A DNA stretch of 64,000 bases from Phycisphaerae bacterium (GTDB taxonomy: Bacteria; Planctomycetota; Phycisphaerae; Phycisphaerales; SM1A02). Location of the stretch: the NCBI GenBank assembly GCA_002711415.1, contig PARI01000032.1, positions 22,861 to 86,860 of the forward strand, read 5' to 3'. The translations under genes and the position numbers were made by a program. The notes under the pieces are model-generated. The model worked only from the letters and a program-made list of their open reading frames with translations. It did no database searches and was not told where the DNA came from. This document shows positions 44,612-52,993 of this stretch, piece after piece; position 1 is the first letter of the stretch; the number at the start of each line of letters is the position of its first letter.

Positions 44612-46591
44612 TCACTGGAGCGTTCCAGTGTTCTCCAGCATCGACCACAGCTGGAGTGATCCGGGCTCGACATCACCCCGTTCAATGGCCAGCGAGATCG
44701 TGAAGAAGGCGTTCATCTCCTGGCCCGTCAGCACCTGGAGCGTACTCACCATGAACAGCGCATCGGCGTTGCCGGGTGACTGGTGGGCCTCGATCGTCCA
44801 GTCATTGAGGATCTCGACCAGGATCGGATCGAGCTGTCGATGCTGGTTGACTGCAAGCAGTATCCGGGGATCTGCTGACACAGCTTGCCGGACCAGGGAC
44901 ACGCCTGATCCGAGTGGTCCACTTGCAGCGAGCGCGATGCCCGCACCGAGTCGGCTCTCGAACTCGTCCGGGAATGCCGTGTCCAGCTGCATGAACTGGT
45001 TCAATGCATCGTCAAAGCGGCGATCTGCAAGGGAGGACCATGCCATCGCTGGTGTCGGAAGCGTGGGGGGCTGTTCGATCCGGACCACCGGTGCCGGGGT
45101 CCAGGTGGTGTTCCAGACGAGGCATGTGCTTCGAAACGGGGAATACCAGCTCCAGTCGCACGGTCGTGCACATGGATACCAGCATGACCTCCACCAGTTC
45201 CACTGGAACGGGCCGCACCATCGCCAGCACGTGTCCGCGTTGAGACTGATGAAGAATCCGAACGATCCTCCGCAGTAGACCAGGTCGTATCCGCCTCCGC
45301 ACCATGCCCAGCTCGGAAGCCATCCGGGTGTCCAGCAGGGAGACCAGCATGGCTCATACCATGGGTTGCCCGGCACGTGCCCGGCGGTTCCACCACAGTA
45401 GTTGTAGTGCTCGTTGTACTGGTTGACCTCGATGATGATCGTCTCGGGCTGTGGACACGGCTCGTCATGACCAACTGGATCGATGTCATGGGTCGATGGT
45501 TCCCCCGGAACCTCGGGCTCATCATGGTCGTCGGGTTCGACCGGATCGCCGGAAGGGTCCTCCGACTCCGGTCCCGGCCCGTGGCCTTCCAGCCCGCTGG
45601 TCATCGAGCCTGGATCCGGCTTCGGCCCATTGGCTGGATCGGCGGCATGGTTCCTCTGCTTGCTCCCGTCCAGATCGATCTCCGGGACCGCGGTGCCGAT
45701 GTGCTTGTCAGCTTCCGGCAGTGGTTTCTTCGTCGTATCCGACCCCGGCCGGGGAGTCTTCTTCCCGGATCCATCCTTCACCGGATCGATATCCTGCCTC
45801 TTGCTCTGCTTGTCGTTGTTTGTCACCTCGTTCTTCGTCAACTGGTCGAATTCATCCCGGCTCATCTTGAACGATTCCCTGGCCTTCTTGATCGCATCGA
45901 CCTGATCACCGGCCTGCCCTGGTGCACTGGAGCCATGGATCCTCTTCAACGCCTGTTCCCGGAGTGATTGCTCGATGCTGCGAGCACGCTGTTCACGAGC
46001 TCGCTGCTCCGAGAGCTGCTTCTGTCTTCTCTGCAGTTCCCTGGCTCGTTCAATCAATCTTCGATGGCTGCTGGAACTGCTCGGGACGTTTTCGCGGGTC
46101 GGCGGAGTGATCCGCCCCGGGGACTGCCGGGAAGGTGTCCGTGAACTTCCGGCACTTGACGGCTTCCTGGTCGGTGTGGAGGGAGTCCTTGTCCTGGTCG
46201 GTTGCCTTGGTGCTGGTCGAGGACTTGCCGCCGGCTTGGTGGGTTGGGTGGGTCTCGGGGGTGGGGCGGCCTTCCGGCTTGGGGTGGGCTTGCTCGGCCT
46301 GCTCGCTGGAGGAGGGCTGGCTGCAGGTCTTGATCGCGATGGTGGCGTGGCCTTCCTTGATGGAGCCGCCTTCCTGGGAGGAGTGGCCTTGCTGGGACTG
46401 CTCGCCGGTGGGGCCGCCTTCGGTTGTCTCGGTGTCGCGGATCGACCGGCCTTGCCGGAGGACTTCTGCTGACCGAGCGCATCATTGGAAGCAACGGCAA
46501 GGAACATGATCACCAGGAGTGACAGGATCCGGATCGGGGTGCCCGTGATCATGAGGCGATGTTGCCGTGTGGTCGGGTTCCAGTGGTTCAT
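44612..46591 (-). CDS. secreted protein with Pro/Lys-rich, Trp/Cys-rich and TPR-like regions
   Basis: This 659-residue protein has a signal peptide (IRILSLLVIMFLAVASNDALG, cleavage near residue 40). Residues about 45-165 are low-complexity Pro/Ala/Ser/Lys/Arg, like a histone-H1 tail. A charged helical region and an acidic Pro/Asp/Glu-rich linker follow. Next come about 109 residues with 16 Trp and 11 Cys, in patterns such as WYEPCWSPCWTPGW and W-W-R-S-C-W-Y-P-C. The C-terminal 150 residues look TPR-like. The ATG at 46591 has AGGAGA 6 bases upstream; an ATG 8 codons earlier lacks this. No family is recognised; a cell-surface structural role is plausible. The 133 bases to the convergent neighbour hold no gene. 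Confidence 0.75.
   Translation of the reverse strand: MNHWNPTTRQHRLMITGTPIRILSLLVIMFLAVASNDALGQQKSSGKAGRSATPRQPKAAPPASSPSKATPPRKAAPSRKATPPSRSRPAASPPPASRPSKPTPSRKAAPPPRPTQPTKPAASPRPAPRQPTRTRTPSTPTRKPSSAGSSRTPSRQSPGRITPPTRENVPSSSSSHRRLIERARELQRRQKQLSEQRAREQRARSIEQSLREQALKRIHGSSAPGQAGDQVDAIKKARESFKMSRDEFDQLTKNEVTNNDKQSKRQDIDPVKDGSGKKTPRPGSDTTKKPLPEADKHIGTAVPEIDLDGSKQRNHAADPANGPKPDPGSMTSGLEGHGPGPESEDPSGDPVEPDDHDEPEVPGEPSTHDIDPVGHDEPCPQPETIIIEVNQYNEHYNYCGGTAGHVPGNPWYEPCWSPCWTPGWLPSWAWCGGGYDLVYCGGSFGFFISLNADTCWRWCGPFQWNWWRSCWYPCARPCDWSWYSPFRSTCLVWNTTWTPAPVVRIEQPPTLPTPAMAWSSLADRRFDDALNQFMQLDTAFPDEFESRLGAGIALAASGPLGSGVSLVRQAVSADPRILLAVNQHRQLDPILVEILNDWTIEAHQSPGNADALFMVSTLQVLTGQEMNAFFTISLAIERGDVEPGSLQLWSMLENTGTLQ
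44613..44630 (-). terminator. hairpin at the end of the Trp/Cys-rich protein gene
   Basis: CACTGGA and TCCAGTG pair around a 4-base loop, overlapping the stop codon of the gene. No T-run follows, so termination is not certain. Confidence 0.3.
46096..46456 (-). repeat. low-complexity Pro/Ala/Ser/Lys/Arg coding repeat
   Basis: Within the Trp/Cys-rich protein gene, this segment encodes degenerate short repeats such as TPPRKAAPSRKATPPSR and PPPRPTQPTKPAA. The DNA is correspondingly repetitive and strongly biased, with long open frames on the opposite strand as a by-product. Confidence 0.75.
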
Positions 46592-46678
46592 GCGAATTCT
46601 CCTCTGTGCAATCAAACGAAACCCTCCAAGGGAAGGACAGCCACGGGAGAAGCTTGATTCCGGGAATTCGCGGTTTTC

Positions 46679-47326
46679 TCAGGGTGAATCCGTGTTCTCA
46701 TCACCCCCGGAGGTGGGGCTTGGCCGGTTCTCGATGTAACACCCGATCGGTTCAGTCCTTGCATTGGCCACCGGGCGACCCGCAGCGATCGCGAGGATCG
46801 CATCATGAAGTGAACGATCGCCCGGTTCAGCCCGCCTCATGCCCAGGCCCGTGTAGCGATCATCGATCCTGCCCGAGTAGACCACGTCCCCCTCGTTCGT
46901 GACGATGAACGCCTCCGGCGTCACCTGGGCATTCACGGCCTCGACCAGCCGGTGGTGGGGGTCCAGGATCACGGGCGTGGTGATGTTGAAGTCGCGGACA
47001 TGGCCCCGTACCCCCTTTGCCTGGAGGGTCGCATCAGGGTAGACCATGAACATTCTCATGTTCGCGTTCGAGGCCAGTTGGTCCAACCTCGCCAGTTCAG
47101 GCTGGTAGAAGTTGGCGATCGGACACTCCGGGGCGATGAACACGAGGACCATCGCCTTGACGCCAGGTTCACCAAGTGGGGTGCATCGGCCCTGATCCAG
47201 GGTGTGCAGTGGCGGGTTGGCTTGTAGGTCAATCGGGGAGTCCGGCTGGATGCTCGCCCCCGTGCCCTGGCATCCGCTCAGGCCTGCGATCGAACAGGCG
47301 AGGATGATGGGGGCGAGTCGCTTCAT
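46679..47326 (-). CDS. redoxin-domain lipoprotein
   Basis: This 215-residue protein has a lipoprotein signal with lipobox L-S-G-C (Cys17). The domain follows the planctomycete redoxin pattern: VLVFIAPECPIANFYQPELA with a single Cys in the active-site loop, F-M-V-Y-P-D, TPEAFIVTNEGDVVYSGRID, and a C-terminal TEPIGCYI. It is a thioredoxin-like fold on the outer side of the inner membrane, perhaps an electron or thiol carrier. I chose the ATG at 47326 because AAGGA lies 5 bases upstream and the signal peptide begins there. It starts 34 bases after tRNA-Cys on the same strand. Confidence 0.8.
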   Translation of the reverse strand: MKRLAPIILACSIAGLSGCQGTGASIQPDSPIDLQANPPLHTLDQGRCTPLGEPGVKAMVLVFIAPECPIANFYQPELARLDQLASNANMRMFMVYPDATLQAKGVRGHVRDFNITTPVILDPHHRLVEAVNAQVTPEAFIVTNEGDVVYSGRIDDRYTGLGMRRAEPGDRSLHDAILAIAAGRPVANARTEPIGCYIENRPSPTSGGDENTDSP

Positions 47327-47360
47327 GGCATCCTTCACGTGGTGTACCGGGGTGCCGGAA

Positions 47361-47434
47361 AGGCCGAGGTGGGATTCGAACCCACGAATCACGGATTTGC
47401 AATCCGTTCCCTTAGTCCACTTGGGTACTCGGCC
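47361..47434 (-). tRNA. tRNA-Cys (anticodon GCA)
   Basis: On the minus strand the 74-base sequence folds as a cloverleaf: acceptor GGCCGAG with CTCGGCC and discriminator U, anticodon stem ACGGA/TCCGT with loop TTGCAAA giving GCA, and T-arm GTGGG-TTCGAAT-CCCAC. Discriminator U and anticodon GCA identify tRNA-Cys. The 3' CCA is not encoded. It is followed after 34 bases by the redoxin lipoprotein gene on the same strand. Confidence 0.95.
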
Positions 47435-47444
47435 GTGCTTGGAC

Positions 47445-47473
47445 ATGGTGACACAGGCTTGCGGGGGAGTCAA
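47445..47473 (-). promoter_or_regulatory. putative promoter of tRNA-Cys
   Basis: On the minus strand, TTGACT and CACCAT are separated by 17 bases; the start of transcription would fall just before the tRNA. The -35 is strong and the -10 weak. Confidence 0.35.
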
Positions 47474-47564
47474 TCAAACGCTGACTCGAATCCATGCCAC
47501 AGGCCGATGTAGACAGTACCATGTGGCTGGTTGATTCCCGGATGCCTGATTCAGTGGAGCAACG

Positions 47565-48461
47565 ATGGACATTATTCGAATGAAATCCGTTTTTGTCACG
47601 ATGGTGATGTCCATCTCCTGCTTCCTGTCCGTCACCGATAACGCGACTGGTGACTCATCGAATGACACGTGGCCACCGACCCCGACCCTGGTTCACGTGG
47701 AAGTCGAAGGTCGCCCGCCCCTGCTGCGGGAGGGCGGCTTCATCGTACAGGCAGAGGGAACCGTCAGGCAGGTCCTGCCAGGTGGGTACTGGGTCTTCGT
47801 TCCGGACAACTCCCCGTCCAACCAGCCAGCGATGGAGATCATCATCCTGCCATCAGCTCCATTGCAGGACATCGTCAACGCGATGCAGAGCCCCGATCCA
47901 CCCGAAAGGTTCGAAATGACCGGCCAGGTGCTTCGATCGGAGGATCGCAACTTCCTGCTCCCCTCGCTGGCTCCCCCGATCAGGGAGTTCCAGCCACAGG
48001 TCCAGATCGATGAGGTGGAGACCGTCGAGGTCGAAACCTCCACCGAGTTCGAAGACGATCCCTTCGCGGATGCTTCGATCGATATCGAGCAGCGCCTTGA
48101 ACAGCGAATTCAGAGTGTGCCGACCAGCACGGATCGCGGCGATCCGACGCGTCCCCTGATGAGCAACACCAGCCGCTCAGACCTGCCCTCGAGAATCGTC
48201 TCCCGACGGGGTCACATCATCCGGGATCCTGATTCCGGCACGTGGCGTTTCGTCTTCGAGACCCGGGGATTCACCAGCCATGAGCCGGACCTCGAGTTGC
48301 TGCCGAGTTCATTCGTCATGCCGTTGGTGAAGATGGTCCGCCAGTGGGATCAGCCTCGGGCGGTCCTGGTATCCGGGCAGGTGACCTTCTTCCAGGAACG
48401 AGGCTACCTGTTGCTGGATTCCTACACGATTCCAAAGGCTGGTGTGGGTCTTGGCCCCTGA
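47565..48461 (+). CDS. secreted protein of unknown function
   Basis: This 298-residue protein has an N-terminal signal (SVFVTMVMSISCFLSVTDNA) and two similar beta-rich halves. Each half ends in a stretch where a strand pair surrounds a LLPS or LPS motif: FIVQAEGTVRQV...FLLPS and IVSRRGHIIRD...GYLLLDS. An internal duplication of an OB-like fold is possible. No family is recognised. The ATG at 47565 has GGAG upstream; the ATG at 47580 is an alternative. Confidence 0.62.
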   Translation: MDIIRMKSVFVTMVMSISCFLSVTDNATGDSSNDTWPPTPTLVHVEVEGRPPLLREGGFIVQAEGTVRQVLPGGYWVFVPDNSPSNQPAMEIIILPSAPLQDIVNAMQSPDPPERFEMTGQVLRSEDRNFLLPSLAPPIREFQPQVQIDEVETVEVETSTEFEDDPFADASIDIEQRLEQRIQSVPTSTDRGDPTRPLMSNTSRSDLPSRIVSRRGHIIRDPDSGTWRFVFETRGFTSHEPDLELLPSSFVMPLVKMVRQWDQPRAVLVSGQVTFFQERGYLLLDSYTIPKAGVGLGP

Positions 48462-48468
48462 TCCAGGC

Positions 48469-48660
48469 ATGGACAAGGAAGCCCCGGACAGGACGCCCGT
48501 GCAGCCGGTCGCTCGATGTCACTGGTGTGGAAGACCAAGGCAGATCGTCCATGTCCATGGACATGGGCAGTGCGCCCACTGTGGGACCAACAGCCTCCCA
48601 TGCTGTGACGGCGATTCGGGATGCGAAGACGATTCCGGTCCGATCAGTCGTTCGCTGTGA
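48469..48660 (+). CDS. small zinc-ribbon protein
   Basis: This 63-residue protein has a Cys pair ARCHWCGR and a second pair CAHCGTN, giving CxxC-x14-CxxC, and a further C-C near the end. This is the layout of a small zinc ribbon. It starts 7 bases after the preceding gene; a GTG at 48442 in the same frame is possible. The last 17 bases overlap the convergent cyclophilin gene. Confidence 0.5.
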   Translation: MDKEAPDRTPVQPVARCHWCGRPRQIVHVHGHGQCAHCGTNSLPCCDGDSGCEDDSGPISRSL

Positions 48661-49117
48661 CCTTGGTCATCCTGGGTGGATTCGCGGGCATCCCCGAGAC
48701 GTCATCGACCTCGACACCCGCGATCTTCTCCACGACATCCATCCCGTCGGTGACGCGACCGAAGTTCGTGTACTGGTTGTCCAGGTGACGACAGTGCTCT
48801 CTGGTCAGGCAGACGAAGAACTGGCTGCCAGCGGAGTTGGGATCACTCGACCTCGCCATCGAAAGTGAACCGGGCTGGGGCTCCCGATCATTGAACTCCG
48901 CGTCGATCTGCCATCCAGGTCCACCAGTGCCATCCCCCTTGGGGCAGCCGCCCTGGATCACGAAACCCGGGATGATCCTGTGGAAGCTGAGACCGTCGAA
49001 ATACCCGTCTTTCGCAAGCTTAAGGAAGTTCTCGACATGTCCTGGAGCCACGTCATCGAAGAGTTCCACCTCGATGGTGCCCATGTCGGTCTCGATGGTT
49101 GCGGTCGGATATGCCAT
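48644..49117 (-). CDS. cyclophilin-type peptidyl-prolyl isomerase
   Basis: This 157-residue cytoplasmic enzyme speeds cis/trans isomerisation at proline during folding. The family signature FHRIIPGFVIQGGCPKGDGT is near residue 45, followed by SMARSSDPNSAGSQFFVCL and the hydrophobic pocket residues. No signal peptide is present. The ATG at 49117 has AAGGAGAAG upstream and an extended -10 element (TGGTATAAA) further back. A second, secreted cyclophilin gene lies directly upstream on the same strand. Confidence 0.93.
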   Translation of the reverse strand: MAYPTATIETDMGTIEVELFDDVAPGHVENFLKLAKDGYFDGLSFHRIIPGFVIQGGCPKGDGTGGPGWQIDAEFNDREPQPGSLSMARSSDPNSAGSQFFVCLTREHCRHLDNQYTNFGRVTDGMDVVEKIAGVEVDDVSGMPANPPRMTKVTAND

Positions 49118-49158
49118 GACTTCTCCTTCGTGGTGTCGGGTTCGGATCGTGATTGATC

Positions 49159-49164
49159 TTTATA
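49159..49164 (-). promoter_or_regulatory. extended -10 element of the cytoplasmic cyclophilin gene
   Basis: TATAAA preceded by TG at the extended -10 position, on the minus strand. TTGACC lies 21 bases further upstream, a long spacing, so the -35 is doubtful. Confidence 0.4.
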
Positions 49165-49187
49165 CCACCGCGGAGGTTCCCGCGTGG

Positions 49188-50288
49188 TCAACGTGGCATG
49201 CGTCCCTGTTCCGGATCCCTTGGTGGAGCCAGCAGCGGATCACGCACCCTGGCGGCGATCCTGGGGATGCCGGGCTTGAACGGTTCGGCGGGCACCAACG
49301 AGGCCTTGCGTACGACCGGGGGCTCGGCCGGCCGCCCCGCCACCGGATCGCTGATTCTGCTTTCGGCGATGGTGAGAATCGGTTCGACGCCATCGATCGC
49401 CCATCCGAACCCGCAGTACTGTCCGTCCAGCCTCCGGGTGCCCATCCGGGAGAGACAGATGAAGTACTGGGTGCCGGCTGAATCCGGATCGTCCTCCCTG
49501 GCCATCGAGATCACCCCGAAATCATGCATCAGGCCGCTGGGTTCCATCGGGATCGTGCCACCTGTGCCACCATCTCCACGTCCCGTGGGATCTCCTCCCT
49601 GAATGACGAACGGGTGTCCACTTCGATCGATGTGCACGACCCGGTGAAAGATCGTCTCGTCGTAGAAGCCCTCCTCGACGAGTTTCGTGAAATGCCATGC
49701 CGTGCGAGGTGCGTGTTCCGGTGCCATGGCCAACCGGATGTCGCCGGCGCTGGTTTCCATGACCACGTCCATTTCGGGATAGACATGCAGGCCGCTGCGA
49801 GCGACCCTGTGTGCCGGCTTCCAGGAATCGCTCTCCTGGATCGACTCGCGTTGGATTCCCTCGTACAGCCGGTCGCCCCATCCGACGATCTTCGTGTACG
49901 ACCTTCCGTCCGGTCGACGTTCCTGAACCGTCCTCATCGTCGGTCGATCGAGGAGTGGGACCACGACCAGCGGTGAGCCCATCGGCTGTCCGTCGACCAC
50001 CAGCTGCAGCCAGGCCGCCTGGTCCAGTGACCAGATTCCCGGAAGCCGCTCGCCGAGTTCGATCTGCCCGCTGGTGACGTTCTCGATCCTTTCAAGGGTC
50101 TTGCCATCGCTGTCCAGGAGCAGCAGGCTCGCCCCTTCTGCCGCCTGTGGGAGGGTGATGTCGACCTGCATGGAGCGGCCCTGTCCGACCCACTGCCTGG
50201 TCGGGGCGAGGCTCGCCTCCGCATCCGAAGCCGTTGCGGGTACACAGGTCAACGCGAGGCACAGCAGATGGCATGTGAACTTGAGCAA
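49188..50288 (-). CDS. secreted cyclophilin-type isomerase with N-terminal extension
   Basis: This 366-residue protein has a signal peptide (TCHLLCLALTCVPATAS), then about 150 residues of unknown beta-rich domain, then a cyclophilin domain. The domain shows FHRVVHIDRSGHPFVIQGGD and SMAREDDPDSAGTQYFICL. It should act on proteins in the periplasm. The Arg of the signature is retained. It lies 70 bases upstream of the cytoplasmic cyclophilin and divergent from gatB. Confidence 0.85.
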   Translation of the reverse strand: MLKFTCHLLCLALTCVPATASDAEASLAPTRQWVGQGRSMQVDITLPQAAEGASLLLLDSDGKTLERIENVTSGQIELGERLPGIWSLDQAAWLQLVVDGQPMGSPLVVVPLLDRPTMRTVQERRPDGRSYTKIVGWGDRLYEGIQRESIQESDSWKPAHRVARSGLHVYPEMDVVMETSAGDIRLAMAPEHAPRTAWHFTKLVEEGFYDETIFHRVVHIDRSGHPFVIQGGDPTGRGDGGTGGTIPMEPSGLMHDFGVISMAREDDPDSAGTQYFICLSRMGTRRLDGQYCGFGWAIDGVEPILTIAESRISDPVAGRPAEPPVVRKASLVPAEPFKPGIPRIAARVRDPLLAPPRDPEQGRMPR

Positions 50289-50341
50289 GTCGGAATCTCC
50301 CTGGAGCGGTCATGGGCCGCAGCATTCCCTATCATTGCACC

Positions 50342-51880
50342 ATGCCCGAAGGAGAAACTCAACAGGTTCGAGACACGAGGCTGATCATCGGCATGGAGGT
50401 CCACGTCGAGCTGGCGACACGGACCAAGATGTTCACCCGGACACCCAACCTGGCCCACCCCGAGTACTACGACAGTGATCCGAACACCTTGGTCGATCCG
50501 GTCGTCGCAGCCCTGCCGGGCACGCTGCCAGTGATGAACCAGCGAGCGGTCGAGATGTCCATGATGGTCGGCCTGGCGCTCAACTGCACGATCTCGAGCT
50601 TCAGCAAGTGGGATCGCAAGAACTACTACTACCCCGATCTGCCCAAGGGATACCAGATCAGCCAGTACGATCTCCCGCTCTGTATCAATGGTGCGATCGA
50701 GATCCCTGGTTCCGAAGGCGGGAACCGTCGGATCGGCATCATCAGGGCGCATCTCGAGGAGGACACCGGAAAGCTCGGTCACGAGCTGCCCGGTGGTGCC
50801 ACCTATGATGGCTCACTCGTCGATCTGAATCGCGCGGGGACACCTCTGCTCGAGATCGTCACCGAGCCTGATTTCGACAACGCGGACGACGTGGTCACCT
50901 TCTGCCACGAGCTCCGGAGCATCTGCCGGTTCCTCGGGGTCACCGAGGGCGTCATGCAGCGGGGGCACATGCGGTTCGAGCCGAACATCAACGTGGTGAT
51001 CCGTACCGAAGACGGGCAGGAGCATCGAACACCGGTCGTCGAGATCAAGAACCTGAACTCGTTCCGCGCCGTTCGTGGCGCAATCGAGCACGAGCGGGAC
51101 CGCCAGGTGCAGCAGTGGCTGGCTGATGGCAGGGTCATGGGCCCCGGGGCCAAGAGTACACGCGGCTGGGATGATCAGAAGCTGGTCACCGTCCTCCAGC
51201 GAGAGAAGGAGGATGCCCATGACTACAGGTACTTCCCGGAACCGGATCTGGTCCCCGTGGTGGTCGAGCAGGAATGGACCGACCAGGTCCGTGACTCCCT
51301 GCCCGAGCTGCCCCTCCAGCGGCGGCGGCGGTACGAGAGTGAACTCGGCCTTTCCGCCAAGGATGCACTCGCGATCGTCGACGACCGTTCGTTCTGCATG
51401 TTCTTCGAGGAGGCGACAAGCGAGGCAGCCTCCTCTGATGCGTTCTCCTCGATCGCCCAGGCCGCCGTCTCGTGCTCGAAGCTGCTGCTCAACGCCGTGG
51501 CCAAGAGGCTCAACGAGCTTCAGGTCGGCATCGATGAGCTTGGCATCACCCCGGCACAACTCGGTCAACTCGCCGTGCTTCGGCAGTCCGATTCAATCGG
51601 TCCGCAGTCGGTCGACCGGATGCTCCAGCTGATGCAGGAGACCGATCTCGCTGCCGAGGAGATCGCCAGGGAGCACGACATGCTGATCGTCATGGACAAG
51701 GGCGCAATGGACCAGTGGATCCAGGAGGCGATCGATGCGAATCCGCAGGCTGCGGACGACGTGCGGTCCGGCAAGATGGCTGCGATCGGCAGGCTCGTCG
51801 GCCACGTCATGAAGGCGAGCGGTGGTTCCGCCAATGCCAAGGAGGTCAACAGGATGCTCCAGGCCAGGTTGAGGAATTGA
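50342..51880 (+). CDS. gatB: aspartyl/glutamyl-tRNA amidotransferase subunit B
   Basis: This 512-residue subunit of GatCAB transamidates misacylated Glu-tRNA-Gln and/or Asp-tRNA-Asn. Motifs are IIGMEVHVELAT, KWDRKNYYYPDLPKGYQISQ (kinase-like core) and RGHMRFEPNINVVIR, and a C-terminal YqeY-like helical domain follows. Length is slightly above the usual 475-490. I chose the ATG at 50342 because it matches the family start. The hpt gene follows after 2 bases. gatA and gatC are elsewhere. Confidence 0.94.
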   Translation: MPEGETQQVRDTRLIIGMEVHVELATRTKMFTRTPNLAHPEYYDSDPNTLVDPVVAALPGTLPVMNQRAVEMSMMVGLALNCTISSFSKWDRKNYYYPDLPKGYQISQYDLPLCINGAIEIPGSEGGNRRIGIIRAHLEEDTGKLGHELPGGATYDGSLVDLNRAGTPLLEIVTEPDFDNADDVVTFCHELRSICRFLGVTEGVMQRGHMRFEPNINVVIRTEDGQEHRTPVVEIKNLNSFRAVRGAIEHERDRQVQQWLADGRVMGPGAKSTRGWDDQKLVTVLQREKEDAHDYRYFPEPDLVPVVVEQEWTDQVRDSLPELPLQRRRRYESELGLSAKDALAIVDDRSFCMFFEEATSEAASSDAFSSIAQAAVSCSKLLLNAVAKRLNELQVGIDELGITPAQLGQLAVLRQSDSIGPQSVDRMLQLMQETDLAAEEIAREHDMLIVMDKGAMDQWIQEAIDANPQAADDVRSGKMAAIGRLVGHVMKASGGSANAKEVNRMLQARLRN

Positions 51881-51882
51881 CA

Positions 51883-52425
51883 GTGCATGAAGACATCGAC
51901 CACATTCTCGTGACCCCGGAACAGATCGCTGATCGTGTTCATGAGATGGCTGCGCAGATCGAGGAGGATCTTGGCGACATCGCAACCGAGATCACGCTTG
52001 TCCCCGTTCTCACCGGAAGCATATTCTTTCTTGCTGATCTTGCCCGGTGCCTGACGCACAAGATTCGTATCGGTGTCGTGACCGTGAACAGCTATCCCGG
52101 CAAGTCGCTTTCGTCCCAGGGCGCGGTGATCGACGGGATCCTTCCGGACAACATCGAAGGGAGACATGTCCTGATCGTCGATGACATCCTCGATTCCGGC
52201 GGCACGCTCAGGCTTCTTCGAGAGAGCATCGCCCGGCAGTCTCCTGCATCGATCGCAGGATGCGTCCTGCTGCGAAAGAGCATTCCCTCCGCGATCGAGA
52301 CGCCATGCGAGTACATCGGCTTCGATATTCCCAACGAGTTCGTCGTCGGCTACGGCCTTGACTACGATGACTACTACAGGAACCTTCCATACATCGGAAC
52401 GCTTCGCAGGGATATCTTCTCATGA
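51883..52425 (+). CDS. hpt: hypoxanthine phosphoribosyltransferase
   Basis: This 180-residue purine-salvage enzyme transfers phosphoribosyl from PRPP to hypoxanthine or guanine. The PRPP motif is VLIVDDILDSGGTL near residue 92, and VPVLTGSIFFLADLARCL and VGYGLDYDDYYRNLPYIG match the family. I chose the GTG at 51883 because GAGGA lies 7 bases upstream; a TTG at 51877 in the same frame is too close to it. The stop overlaps the next gene in an ATGA. Confidence 0.92.
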   Translation: MHEDIDHILVTPEQIADRVHEMAAQIEEDLGDIATEITLVPVLTGSIFFLADLARCLTHKIRIGVVTVNSYPGKSLSSQGAVIDGILPDNIEGRHVLIVDDILDSGGTLRLLRESIARQSPASIAGCVLLRKSIPSAIETPCEYIGFDIPNEFVVGYGLDYDDYYRNLPYIGTLRRDIFS

Positions 52426-52985
52426 GCAGGCCATGCAGAACCAGCGTGCGGACATGCCAGTCCGATGTCGCCGCCGTTCCCGGCAGGGACCTGGCCCTGC
52501 TTTCAAGCATCGTCGGTGATGACGAGACCGTACTGCTGGCTGTTCGACCGAGTCCCTGGTACATCGTGCTCTCCTCCCTGGCGCTGCTTCTGCTGATCCT
52601 GGTCCTGACTCTCGGTCTGGCCTGGATGGCGAGACTGCCCTGGTTTCCCTGGTCGGATCACCAGGCGTTCGCGCTCGGGGTCATGGTGGGCTTCTTCGTG
52701 CTTGCATGGCGCAGCTTCGACTGGTTCAACCGCATGTACGTGCTGACCGATCGTCGCGTGATCTGCAGGCGCGGGGTCATTCGCGTCATCCTCTTCGAGG
52801 CACCACTGAAGAATATCCAGCACACGAGCATCGTCGTCATGGTCCGTGAGAGGATTCTCGGCCTCGGGACCATCGGGTTCGCCACCAGCGGCACCGGAAT
52901 CTTCGATACGTGGTGGGAATCGGTTCGAGAACCGTTCAAGGTCCATTCGATCGTGCTCGAGGCGATCGAGCGATACGGCCGCTGA
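52422..52985 (+). CDS. bacterial PH-domain (bPH2/YdbS-like) membrane protein
   Basis: This 187-residue protein has two transmembrane helices (about residues 46-68 and 80-97) followed by a PH-like domain with the marks DRRVICRRGVIRV, the hydrophobic repeat I-Q-H-T-S-I-V-V, and GLGTIGFATSG. It is typical of bPH2 proteins, whose role is unclear. It is coupled to hpt by an ATGA overlap. Confidence 0.78.
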   Translation: MSRPCRTSVRTCQSDVAAVPGRDLALLSSIVGDDETVLLAVRPSPWYIVLSSLALLLLILVLTLGLAWMARLPWFPWSDHQAFALGVMVGFFVLAWRSFDWFNRMYVLTDRRVICRRGVIRVILFEAPLKNIQHTSIVVMVRERILGLGTIGFATSGTGIFDTWWESVREPFKVHSIVLEAIERYGR

Positions 52986-52993
52986 GCAGGGGA

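Noticed and set aside
45377-46472. Several plus-strand open frames over the Trp/Cys-rich protein gene
   Set aside because: They are by-products of low-complexity repetitive coding sequence; the minus frame has a signal peptide, ribosome site and consistent domain layout.
47689-47704. Sequence resembling a parS site (TGGTTCACGTGGAAGT)
   Set aside because: Only about 12 of 16 bases match, it lies inside a coding region where the codons explain it, and no ParB is nearby.
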